Positions 53,168-61,262 of a stretch of 64,000 nt of DNA are shown piece after piece. This stretch comes from UBA1181 sp963648205 (GTDB lineage: Bacteria; Bacteroidota; Bacteroidia; Bacteroidales; Paludibacteraceae), in contig CAVJCT010000072.1 of assembly GCA_963648205.1 (NCBI GenBank), forward strand, positions 15,662 to 79,661, written 5' to 3'. The notes under the pieces are model-generated. The model did not search any database. It was given only the letters and a program-made list of their open reading frames with translations, and was not told the DNA's origin. Positions within the stretch are counted from its first letter, which is position 1, and the number at the start of each line of letters is the position of its first letter. Made by a program: the position numbers and the translations under genes.

Positions 53168-55108
53168 ATGATAAAAGTAACATTCCCTGATGGTTCTGTA
53201 CGAGAGTACGAAAATGGAACGACAGGTATGCAGATTGCAGAGAGTATCAGTTCACGTTTGGCACAAGAAGTTCTTGCGATTGGAGTGAATGGAGAGACAC
53301 GTGATTTGAATCGTCCAATTAATGAGGACTGTTCAGTCAAGTTGTTCAAGTTTGATGATGAAGAAGGAAAGCACACATTTTGGCACACATCTGCCCACTT
53401 GATGGCGCAGGCTATCCAGATGCTCTATCCGAACGCTAAGTTTGGTATCGGTCCTGCCATCGAGAATGGTTTCTACTATGATATTGATTTCGGTGAGGAA
53501 GTCTTGAAAGAGTCTGATTTCGCTGCCATCGAGAAGAAGATGATGGAAATCGTTGCCACCAAGCAAACTTTGACTCGTGTAGACATCAGCAAGGCAGACG
53601 CTATGAAGATGTTCTCTGACAGAGGTGAAGTTTACAAGACTGAGTTGATCAGCGAGTTGGAAGATGGTAAAATCACACTCTACGAACAAGGTTCATTCAC
53701 AGACCTTTGCCGTGGTCCACACTTGCCAGATGTTTCACCTATCAAGGCTGTGAAAATCACTTCTTTAGCAGGTGCATACTGGAGAGGCGATGAGAAACGC
53801 AAACAGTTGACTCGTCTTTACGCTATCACTTTCCCTAAGAAGAAGATGCTCGACGAGTATTTGGCTTTGTTGGAAGAGGCTAAGAAGAGAGACCACCGTA
53901 AGATTGGTAAAGAGTTGGAGTTGTTCATGTTCACTGATATGGTGGGCAAGGGATTGCCAATGTGGTTGCCAAAGGGAACTGCCCTCAGACTTCGTTTGGA
54001 GGAGTTCTTGAAGAAGATTCAGAAGAAGTTCGGTTACCAACAGGTAATGACTCCACATATTGGAAACAAGGAATTGTATGTAACCTCAGGTCACTGGGAT
54101 CACTACGGACAAGACAGTTTCCGCCCTATCACCACTCCAGAAGAGGGTGAGGTTTATATGTTGAAACCAATGAACTGCCCTCACCACTGTATGATTTACA
54201 AGTGGCAGCCACGTTCATACCGCGACCTTCCATTGCGTTTGGCTGAGTTCGGTACGGTCTACCGTTACGAGCAGAGTGGAGAGTTGCACGGTTTGACTCG
54301 TGTACGTTCGTTCACTCAAGACGATGCCCACATTTTCTGTCGTCCAGACCAGGTGAAAGATGAGTTTATCCGTGTGATGGACATCATCTCAATCATCTTC
54401 AAGGCTTTGGATTTTCAGAATTTCGAGGCTCAGATTTCGTTGAGAGACCCTAACGACAAGACCAAGTACGTTGGTACTGATGAGAACTGGGCAAAGGCAG
54501 AGGCTGCGATTGTAGAAGCCTGCAAGGAGAAGAACATGCCAGCCAAGGTTGAATATGGTGAGGCTGCGTTCTACGGTCCAAAGTTGGACTTCATGGTGAA
54601 AGATGCCATTGGAAGACGTTGGCAGTTAGGAACCATCCAAGTAGACTACAACTTGCCAGAGAGATTTGGTTTGGAGTATGTTGGAGAAGACAACCAAAAG
54701 CACAGACCAGTGATGATCCACCGTGCGCCATTCGGTTCAATGGAGCGTTTCGTTGCTGTGTTGATTGAGCATACAGGAGGAAAGTTCCCATTGTGGTTGA
54801 CTCCAGATCAGGTTGTTATCTTGCCAATCAGCGAGAAGTACAATGACTATGCAAGAAAAGTTGCCGCTTATTTGGATGACAACGATATCAGAGCCATTGT
54901 AGACGACCGAAATGAGAAGATCGGAAGAAAAATCCGTGATAATGAGGTGAAGAGAATCCCTTACATGCTCATTGTTGGAGAAAAAGAAGCAGAAAATGAT
55001 GAAGTTTCTGTAAGAAAACAGGGCGAAGGTGACCAAGGTTCAATAAAAATTGCTAACTTTGCAGCCAATTTGAAGGATGAAGTTAACAAGATGATGACCA
55101 ATTGGTAA
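53168..55108 (+). CDS. thrS: Threonyl-tRNA synthetase
   Basis: 646 aa: N-terminal TGS domain, editing domain with HTSAHLMAQ, class II core with MNCPHHCMIY (Zn-binding Cys), VYRYEQSGELHGLTRVRSFTQDDAHIFC, and an anticodon-binding C-terminus (LPISEKYNDYA on). It charges tRNA-Thr. First gene of the conserved thrS-infC-rpmI-rplT cluster. Confidence 0.98.
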   Translation: MIKVTFPDGSVREYENGTTGMQIAESISSRLAQEVLAIGVNGETRDLNRPINEDCSVKLFKFDDEEGKHTFWHTSAHLMAQAIQMLYPNAKFGIGPAIENGFYYDIDFGEEVLKESDFAAIEKKMMEIVATKQTLTRVDISKADAMKMFSDRGEVYKTELISELEDGKITLYEQGSFTDLCRGPHLPDVSPIKAVKITSLAGAYWRGDEKRKQLTRLYAITFPKKKMLDEYLALLEEAKKRDHRKIGKELELFMFTDMVGKGLPMWLPKGTALRLRLEEFLKKIQKKFGYQQVMTPHIGNKELYVTSGHWDHYGQDSFRPITTPEEGEVYMLKPMNCPHHCMIYKWQPRSYRDLPLRLAEFGTVYRYEQSGELHGLTRVRSFTQDDAHIFCRPDQVKDEFIRVMDIISIIFKALDFQNFEAQISLRDPNDKTKYVGTDENWAKAEAAIVEACKEKNMPAKVEYGEAAFYGPKLDFMVKDAIGRRWQLGTIQVDYNLPERFGLEYVGEDNQKHRPVMIHRAPFGSMERFVAVLIEHTGGKFPLWLTPDQVVILPISEKYNDYARKVAAYLDDNDIRAIVDDRNEKIGRKIRDNEVKRIPYMLIVGEKEAENDEVSVRKQGEGDQGSIKIANFAANLKDEVNKMMTNW

Positions 55109-55183
55109 TCGCTAATGTTGCTGAAACTTCAAAAAAATAAATGATAGTCAGTAAGTTAAACTTAAAATTAGGAGGATTAAGTT

Positions 55184-55750
55184 ATCGTAACGAAACCGTT
55201 TGTTAGGAATAATTCCGAAGTAAGAGGAAGTTCTAACACAAAAGAAAAGCATCGTATCAATGATCGTATCAGAGAAAAAGAGGTACGCTTGGTGGGTGAG
55301 AATGTAGAGCAGGGAGTTTACTCTATCGAGGAGGCTTTGCGCATAGCAGATGAGCAAGAGTTGGACTTGATTGAGATTTCTCCGAATGCGGTTCCGCCAG
55401 TTTGTAGGGTTGCTGACTATCAGAAGTTCCTTTACCAACAGAAGAAGAAGGATAAGGAGAACAAAGCCAAGCAGGCGAAGGTAGTTGTCAAGGAGATCCG
55501 ATTCGGTCCTCAGACAGATGAGCATGACTACGATTTCAAGTTGAAGCATGCGATCGGATTTTTGGAGGATGGCGCTAAGTTGAAGGCGTATGTGTTCTTC
55601 AAAGGACGTTCGATTCTGTTCAAGGAGCAAGGAGAAGTGTTGTTACTCAGATTTGCCAACGATTTGGAGGAGTATGCGAAAGTAGACCAGTTGCCAGTGT
55701 TGGAAGGAAAGAGAATGACGATACAACTCTCGCCAAAGAAGAAGAAATGA
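55184..55750 (+). CDS. infC: Translation initiation factor IF-3, AUC start
   Basis: 188 aa if started at ATC 55184. The conserved N-domain text (HRINDRIREKEVRLVG) begins well before the first in-frame ATG/GTG/TTG (TTG 55289), which would delete it, and the frame is closed at TAA 55178. GGAGG at 55171-55175 sits 8 nt before the ATC, so ATC is the best start. Non-canonical infC starts (AUU in E. coli) let IF-3 repress its own translation. C-domain: KEIRFGPQTDEHDYDFKLKHA and KGRSILFKEQGE. Confidence 0.9.
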   Translation: MVTKPFVRNNSEVRGSSNTKEKHRINDRIREKEVRLVGENVEQGVYSIEEALRIADEQELDLIEISPNAVPPVCRVADYQKFLYQQKKKDKENKAKQAKVVVKEIRFGPQTDEHDYDFKLKHAIGFLEDGAKLKAYVFFKGRSILFKEQGEVLLLRFANDLEEYAKVDQLPVLEGKRMTIQLSPKKKK

Positions 55751-55783
55751 TTTATCATATTCATAATTAAATTTTTAGTAAAA

Positions 55784-55978
55784 ATGCCAAAAGTAAAGAC
55801 TAATTCCGGTGCCAAAAAGAGGTTTGCCCTTACCGGATCAGGAAAGATTAAGAGAAAGCATGCCTTCAAACGTCACATCTTGACTAAGAAGACTAAGAAG
55901 CAGAAACTTGCGTTGACTCACGATACAATCGTATCTTCAGCAGACGTAAGAGGTGTTAAGAAAATGCTTTGCATCTAA
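55784..55978 (+). CDS. rpmI: 50S ribosomal protein L35
   Basis: 64 aa, starting MPKVKTNSGAKKRFALTGSGK with the standard basic L35 pattern (split here as MPKVKTNSGAKKRF and ALTGSGKIKRKHAFKRH). It follows infC by 33 bp in the classic order. Confidence 0.97.
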   Translation: MPKVKTNSGAKKRFALTGSGKIKRKHAFKRHILTKKTKKQKLALTHDTIVSSADVRGVKKMLCI

Positions 55979-56075
55979 TCAAACTTAATTATTAATCGAT
56001 TGTTTAGCTTGAAGTTCACATTCATAACTGTAAGGTTTGGAAATGGGGCGCTAACGGTCATAAAAATTTAAAAAA

Positions 56076-56426
56076 ATGCCAAGATCAGTAAATCATGTTG
56101 CTTCTAGAGCAAAGAGAAAGAGAATTTTGAAACTCACCAGAGGTTACTACGGTGCAAGAAAGAACGTTTGGACGGTAGCAAAGAACACTTGGGAGAAGGG
56201 TCTTTTGTATGCTTACCGCGATCGTAAGAACAAGAAGAGAAACTTCCGTGCTTTGTGGATCCAACGTATCAACGCAGCTGCTCGTCTTGAGGGATATTCT
56301 TACTCTCAGTTGATGGGTGCAATCCACAAGAGTGGTATCGAGATGAACCGTAAGGTGTTGGCAGATTTGGCTATGAACCAACCAGAGGCTTTCAAGGCTG
56401 TGGTTGCTAAGATCAAGAACGCTTAA
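56076..56426 (+). CDS. rplT: 50S ribosomal protein L20
   Basis: 116 aa, MPRSVNHVASRAKRKRILKL and GYYGARKNVWTVAKN are typical. L20 binds 23S rRNA early in assembly and in several bacteria represses this operon; the 97-bp gap after rpmI could hold such a site, but I see no proven one. Ended by a strong terminator. Confidence 0.97.
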   Translation: MPRSVNHVASRAKRKRILKLTRGYYGARKNVWTVAKNTWEKGLLYAYRDRKNKKRNFRALWIQRINAAARLEGYSYSQLMGAIHKSGIEMNRKVLADLAMNQPEAFKAVVAKIKNA

Positions 56427-56448
56427 TCTGAAATTCTTCGATAGATTT

Positions 56449-56481
56449 AAGAGAGCCTTCCGTGGGGAGGCTCTCTTTTTT
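56449..56481 (+). terminator. Terminator after rplT
   Basis: Stem GAGAGCC / GGCTCTC (56451-56457 and 56469-56475), extended by further pairs, followed by T-run. Confidence 0.9.
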
Positions 56482-56541
56482 ATGAACATTTAGTGTCATT
56501 TGATGGCACATAAATGTGATGAAATCAAGAATTATGCCAAA

Positions 56542-56886
56542 TTACATTGCCTCGCAGTCCTTGATGAGCGGAATCAGTTCAACGAGCTTCTTTCCGTCGA
56601 TCTCAAATTTTTCCAACACATCATTACCATCTTTAAACATTCTGATGATATTGTTGAAAGGTTCTGCGCATTGTGCTGCATAATTCGCTTCTGACATGAA
56701 ATAATATTCCTTCTCATTGTAAGTAAAATACAAATCATAACGCTGAACCGCAAATTCATAAAAGAAAACCTCTTCTATGCCATTGCGATAGCCATGATAT
56801 ATATCTCCAAACTTTTCATAGTTAGGAGGATACTTACTATTGAAAGGAAAACCCAGTAGGTCGTTTTTTACGTATTCGTATGCCAT
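56542..56886 (-). CDS. Hypothetical protein, possible immunity protein
   Basis: 114 aa, acidic, aromatic-rich, no signal peptide (MAYEYVKNDLLGFPF). No domain recognised. It starts one base after the stop of the toxin-like gene upstream on the same strand, the usual placing of an immunity gene after its toxin. Its last part (NDVLEKFEIDGKKLVELI) weakly resembles the end of the protein at 26812-27285. Confidence 0.6.
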   Translation of the reverse strand: MAYEYVKNDLLGFPFNSKYPPNYEKFGDIYHGYRNGIEEVFFYEFAVQRYDLYFTYNEKEYYFMSEANYAAQCAEPFNNIIRMFKDGNDVLEKFEIDGKKLVELIPLIKDCEAM

Positions 56887-56887
56887 A

Positions 56888-57265
56888 TTAAAGATAGCTT
56901 AAAGTTTCGTAAAATAATTTTTGTAGTTGAGGATCGTTAGAAAGAGACTCCACGAAGTTCATTGGCTTACCATCTTTCCATAGATGATAATGCGGACTTA
57001 TTCCATGGTGTTCTTCCGTGTGAATTTCAACTATTTTCTTGCAGTCTGGACCGTAAATGGCTATGCGGCTTAGTTTACGGCCTTTTTTATCCATCATTGC
57101 ATAAATGGAATTAGGCGAATGACTTTCTTCAGGCAATTTTAACGGAGTATTGGTTTTTTTGAATTCTATTACCTTTACTCCATTAGAAAGAACTTCGACG
57201 GTTTTCCATCGACGGCCAGATTCTGTGGCAGTTAGCCCAGATGATTTACTTCCATTACCTCCCAT
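56888..57265 (-). CDS. Small toxin-like protein downstream of DUF4417 gene
   Basis: 125 aa from ATG 57265 (MGGNGSKSSG), which overlaps the DUF4417 stop by 11 nt; an upstream in-frame ATG is at 57289. The C-terminal half has RIAIYGPDCKKIVEIH, HHGISPHYHLWKDGKP, resembling histidine-rich polymorphic-toxin tails that end YGPDG..H..PHYH.W. Position between the DUF4417 gene and an immunity-like gene supports a toxin role, but this is inference. Catalytic activity unknown. Confidence 0.62.
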   Translation of the reverse strand: MGGNGSKSSGLTATESGRRWKTVEVLSNGVKVIEFKKTNTPLKLPEESHSPNSIYAMMDKKGRKLSRIAIYGPDCKKIVEIHTEEHHGISPHYHLWKDGKPMNFVESLSNDPQLQKLFYETLSYL

Positions 57266-57989
57266 GACGCAACAATTTAAGACGTTCATTCACATGATAG
57301 GAACTGATGTCCGTCATTTCTCCATCTACAGGTTGGCCATAGCGGATAATGTGTATCGGATGAAGTTCTTGAATTACAAATTCGTAGCCTATCTTCCAAC
57401 GATACAGGGACAGACTCGAACTGTGTACCGCGTTGCTATTAATTGCGATAACAGAATTCGCTAAGTTCCTTTGACAGCTATAGAAGAAACTATCAGTTTT
57501 AGACCATGTAACGTTGGGATAAATGGTAACCCCTTTGTCTTGCAAGTAGGCTGACATTGTGACGTTACACCATGCATGGCGATACCGCATTTCTGCTGGC
57601 ATATCCGTGTATTGTGATAAATCGGGTCCTACAACTCCTTTGCAATTTTTCAGAAAAGGCAGATACTTGCAGGGATTACAGAAAATCCTTGTGAATAGGC
57701 TGTCTGCTTCGAAAAAATGTATTATGCCTTCAGTGATTCCATAGCTATAAGCTTCATGGAAAGGTATTAGTTGTTCCTGACTAACACTGGTGTCATAATT
57801 AGGTTTCAGCACTGGCCATTTCATCTCACCCGCTGCAGGTAAGTAGCCATATATAAACTCTGTAAATATCCTCATAGCGTTCTCCATAGTACGTGTCATT
57901 CTTGCTGCGCGTTTGTCGAGTGAGAGGATATATTGTTCTGCTTCGCTTTCATATTCATTGTAAGAAGCAGAATATATAAAATTATTCAT
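57255..57989 (-). CDS. DUF4417 family protein
   Basis: 244 aa from ATG 57989. The DUF4417 core is visible: VVGPDLSQYTDMPAEMRY, then GVTIYPNVTWSK, followed by a conserved hydrophobic segment. The family is found in phages, plasmids and defence-like clusters; function unknown. An alternative ATG at 57995 lies inside a perfect palindrome (57990-58010), so 57989 is preferred. Its last codons overlap the toxin-like gene in a different frame. Confidence 0.78.
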   Translation of the reverse strand: MNNFIYSASYNEYESEAEQYILSLDKRAARMTRTMENAMRIFTEFIYGYLPAAGEMKWPVLKPNYDTSVSQEQLIPFHEAYSYGITEGIIHFFEADSLFTRIFCNPCKYLPFLKNCKGVVGPDLSQYTDMPAEMRYRHAWCNVTMSAYLQDKGVTIYPNVTWSKTDSFFYSCQRNLANSVIAINSNAVHSSSLSLYRWKIGYEFVIQELHPIHIIRYGQPVDGEMTDISSYHVNERLKLLRHGR

Positions 57990-58010
57990 GCTCATATAAT
58001 TTATATGAGC
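57990..58010. promoter_or_regulatory. Perfect palindrome at DUF4417 gene start
   Basis: GCTCATATAA / TTATATGAGC around a single T: 10-bp arms touching the preferred start codon at 57989. A likely operator or translation-blocking hairpin. Confidence 0.65.
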
Positions 58011-58050
58011 CCCTATGATAGTGTATTGTCAACCATCCTCAGGGCGTTTA

Positions 58051-58746
58051 TTAATAAAATTTACTAACAACGTCACAATGATGGTCTTCATCGTCCGATG
58101 AGAAAATATGGTATCTCGCAGAGAGAATCGTTTTTCTTGCTTCGAACCTTAAGTCTAAAATGAAATTTACCTTTCGAAAGGGTTTTTCATAGTAAAGAAA
58201 ACTATGAACAACTTTGTCGATGACATCCTCTTGCATTACTTCTCTGAACGAAGTGCTGTCATCTAATTTGGGACTACGAAATTTTAAAATCTCGTCTAAT
58301 AAAAGCGCAGAAGAGGGACTATATGGTTTTTCTGGTGGAGTTAGTTTACATACTTTGTCAAAGAATTGCTCTCTGATTGCTTCGGTGTCAATATCAGACC
58401 AAACCAGAGAACTATAATAAGAATGTTGGCGCTTTTGATATGTTTTACAAAATTCCACGAACGTTGTCAACTCGTCGCCAGCGAGTTCGGCAATGTGTCG
58501 TTTGGCATTATAAAAATATGCCTTCAATCGACGGATGTGAGCGTCCGCCAAAGAAGCGAGCAGGTTTCCTTCAATGCATCTGCACGCAGTGTCTTCGATT
58601 TCTACGCCTTGTTCACGAGCGATTGCACGAATCGCTTCAATGCGTAGACCACTTGCCTTCATCACAACATCTGCTGATGTGGTGATTGGGGAGGTTCCAA
58701 AAAGCAACTGCTCCGCTATATTAGACAAGGGCTCGAGTTGTTTCAT
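58051..58746 (-). CDS. Hypothetical protein at head of the DUF4417 cluster
   Basis: 231 aa, soluble, no domain recognised. The N-terminus (LRIEAIRAIAREQGVEIEDT) looks like a small helical DNA- or nucleotide-binding motif, and the C-terminus is charged (SSDDEDHHCDVVSKFY). It is the first gene of the minus-strand cluster inserted between rplT and surE, with its own promoter, and 61 bp before the DUF4417 gene. Possible regulator, not shown. Confidence 0.6.
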   Translation of the reverse strand: MKQLEPLSNIAEQLLFGTSPITTSADVVMKASGLRIEAIRAIAREQGVEIEDTACRCIEGNLLASLADAHIRRLKAYFYNAKRHIAELAGDELTTFVEFCKTYQKRQHSYYSSLVWSDIDTEAIREQFFDKVCKLTPPEKPYSPSSALLLDEILKFRSPKLDDSTSFREVMQEDVIDKVVHSFLYYEKPFRKVNFILDLRFEARKTILSARYHIFSSDDEDHHCDVVSKFY

Positions 58747-58769
58747 CTCTTTAAATTAATAATTTTTTA

Positions 58770-58801
58770 TAAAGGTATAGAAAAAAAACTAAAGCAACAA
58801 A
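58770..58801 (-). promoter_or_regulatory. Promoter of the 58.0-58.7 kb gene
   Basis: On the minus strand TTTG (58801-58798) and TACCTTTA (58777-58770), 20 nt apart, 24 bp before the ATG; the -7 box has one mismatch. Confidence 0.55.
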
Positions 58802-58915
58802 TATGGATTGTGTCCTAACAAAATTGGCGACAACATTGATAAAATTAGTAGTTATTTATCGCTTTGCGGATTTTCCAACGAATTTTTTTAATTTTGTGAG
58901 AAAGTAGAAAAGTGT

Positions 58916-59701
58916 ATGGAGAATAAACTGAAATTGGATGCTGGTCGTCCGACGATATTGATAACGAATGACGATGGTGTTTATTCAAAAGGAATAACGG
59001 AGTTGATAACGGTGGCTCGTGAGTTTGGAAACGTGGTGGTTGTCGCTCCGGATGGCGGTCGGTCGGGTATGTCGAGTGCGATAACACATACGAAGGAGGT
59101 GCATCTGAACAAGTTGCACGAAGAGCCTGGTTTTGTAGTCTTCGCTTGCGACGGAACGCCTGTCGATTGTGTGAAAGTGTCGTTGTTTGCATTGTTCTCA
59201 GAGAAATATCCTGATTTGCTTTTGTCGGGAATCAATCACGGGTCGAATGCCTCGGTCAACGCTGTCTATTCGGCGACGGTGGGGGCGGCGACAGAAGGTT
59301 GTACTAACAATGTGCAGACGGTAGCCCTTTCTTTGTGCGATCATGATGCAGATGCCGATTTCAGTTATGCGTTGGTAGAAATTCGAAAGATCATTGCCAG
59401 TGTGCTGAAAAATCCGTTGCCATACGCTACCTATTTGAATGTCAATTTCCCTGTCGGACCATTGCAGGGAATGAAGGTCTGTCGCCAGTCTGACGCGTGC
59501 TGGAGTGAAGAATATACCTTGAAAGAACACCCCTACAATCAGCAGTCGTATCAGTTGGCTGGGTTCTATGTGTGTAGAGAGCCAGAGGCAACCGACACTG
59601 ACAATTGGGCGTTGACCAACCATTATGGTTCGATTGTGCCTTCGCAGATTGACAGAACAAATTATGATAGTCTCACCCAATTAAAATCTATATATGAGTG
59701 A
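58916..59701 (+). CDS. surE: 5'-nucleotidase SurE
   Basis: 261 aa with ILITNDDGVYSKG (metal-binding DD), VVAPDGGRSGMSSA and LLSGINHGSN (metal-binding N). SurE dephosphorylates nucleoside monophosphates in the cytoplasm. Its end overlaps the next gene by 8 nt. Confidence 0.96.
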   Translation: MENKLKLDAGRPTILITNDDGVYSKGITELITVAREFGNVVVVAPDGGRSGMSSAITHTKEVHLNKLHEEPGFVVFACDGTPVDCVKVSLFALFSEKYPDLLLSGINHGSNASVNAVYSATVGAATEGCTNNVQTVALSLCDHDADADFSYALVEIRKIIASVLKNPLPYATYLNVNFPVGPLQGMKVCRQSDACWSEEYTLKEHPYNQQSYQLAGFYVCREPEATDTDNWALTNHYGSIVPSQIDRTNYDSLTQLKSIYE

Positions 59702-60041
59702 TTTTGATAAAATAGACAATGAGTTCGACCAAGAATCATCTGGATATTTAGAATTAGAAAAGAAAAGTTTCGATAAGTTTTTTATTGGATTTTTCTTATC
59801 CGCAATCATGACATGTGTTGTCTTGTATTTGCTGACGATGAATTACGTTGGTACGATAGAGGGGATGGAAGCGAAATTAAGAGCGATATATGCCCTGCCT
59901 AATTTCACGACATTGATGATTGGTTCGATTTTCCCGTCGATGTTTCTGTTCTTCTTCTTTTACAAAACAGATCGATTTCAGTCGGGCAAAGGTCTGATTG
60001 TGGCAGTGCTATTAGCGATGGTTTTTGTTGTAATGAATTAG
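59694..60041 (+). CDS. Small membrane protein between surE and lpxB
   Basis: 115 aa with three predicted membrane helices (about 32-49, 72-90 and 97-113) after an acidic N-terminus (SDFDKIDNEFDQE). No recognised family. It overlaps surE by 8 nt and precedes lpxB by 6 bp, so it belongs to the same operon and may relate to envelope assembly. Confidence 0.8.
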   Translation: MSDFDKIDNEFDQESSGYLELEKKSFDKFFIGFFLSAIMTCVVLYLLTMNYVGTIEGMEAKLRAIYALPNFTTLMIGSIFPSMFLFFFFYKTDRFQSGKGLIVAVLLAMVFVVMN

Positions 60042-60047
60042 AAATCA

Positions 60048-61181
60048 ATGAAATACTTTATCATAGCAGGAGAAGCTTCTGGTGATTTGCACGCATCGAA
60101 TTTGATGGCGGCCTTGAAGCGACAAGATGAGCAGGCTGATTTTTGTTTCTTAGGAGGCGATTTGATGCAGGCTCAAGGAGGCAAGATGATACGACATTAT
60201 AAAGATATGGCGTACATGGGTTTCATCCCTGTCATCTTGCATGCGCGGACTATCTTGAAGAATATGAAAGACTGCAAGCAAGCGATTCAAGATTATCAAC
60301 CCGATATTTTGATATTAGTTGATTATCCAAGTTTCAATTTGCAAATGGCAGAGTTTACGAAGAAAAATCTCAAGCAAACAGCTGTATATTATTATATATC
60401 ACCAAAGTTATGGGCGTGGAAGGAGTATCGTTTGAAGTCTATCAAGAAGTATGTCGACAAAGTCTATTCCATCTTGCCGTTTGAAGTAGAGTGGTATAAA
60501 GAGCGTGGCTATGAGGTAGATTATGTCGGAAATCCTTGTGTTGATGCTGTGAGATCCTATCAGCAGAAGTATGCCAGCAGAAAAGAATTTCTGAGCAGTA
60601 TCGGGTTGGAGGACAAACCGGTACTGGCATTGTTGGCAGGCAGTAGGATGCAGGAGATTAACAGTTCATTGCCTGTGATGTTGGAAACGGCTGCGAAATA
60701 TGATGAGTATCAAGTAGTTGTAGCAGGCGCACCTTCGATAGAGCATAGTGTGTATGAGCAGTATCTGAAAGGATATAAAGCCAAGGTGGTGTATGGTGAG
60801 ACCTACGAGTTGCTGAAGCATGCCGAGTTGGCGATTGTAACGTCGGGAACGGCGACTTTGGAGACTGCCTTGATGCGTGTGCCACAGGTGGTTGTTTATA
60901 AGATGGGTGGCGGAAAACTCGTGCATAAGTTTTTTGAAAAAATTCTCACGATAAATTACATATCGTTGGTCAATCTGATTACCAATAAACGATTAGTAAC
61001 CGAGTTGGTGGTAGAAGAAGTGACGGTGAAGAGAGTAACCGAGGAGGTTGAGAAACTGCGAAATGCGGAGTATAGAGCCAGTGTTTTGCAAGGATATGAC
61101 GAATTGATAAAGACGTTGGGAACAGAGCCAGTTTCTGAGAAGGCGGCGAGGATGATGATGCAGAATTATCGTTCAAAATAA
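60048..61181 (+). CDS. lpxB: Lipid-A-disaccharide synthase
   Basis: 377 aa, GT19 family: MKYFIIAGEASGDLHASNLM at the start, LVDYPSFNL, YYISPKLWAWKEYR, GSRMQEI and VTSGTATLETAL. It joins two acylated glucosamines in lipid A synthesis at the inner membrane. Full length. Confidence 0.97.
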   Translation: MKYFIIAGEASGDLHASNLMAALKRQDEQADFCFLGGDLMQAQGGKMIRHYKDMAYMGFIPVILHARTILKNMKDCKQAIQDYQPDILILVDYPSFNLQMAEFTKKNLKQTAVYYYISPKLWAWKEYRLKSIKKYVDKVYSILPFEVEWYKERGYEVDYVGNPCVDAVRSYQQKYASRKEFLSSIGLEDKPVLALLAGSRMQEINSSLPVMLETAAKYDEYQVVVAGAPSIEHSVYEQYLKGYKAKVVYGETYELLKHAELAIVTSGTATLETALMRVPQVVVYKMGGGKLVHKFFEKILTINYISLVNLITNKRLVTELVVEEVTVKRVTEEVEKLRNAEYRASVLQGYDELIKTLGTEPVSEKAARMMMQNYRSK

Positions 61182-61262
61182 TTTTGTGATTAGCGCAGAA
61201 TATTAAGATTCAGTAATATTGATTTTATAAAAAGTCTATATAGAAAGAAAAAATAAATTAAA

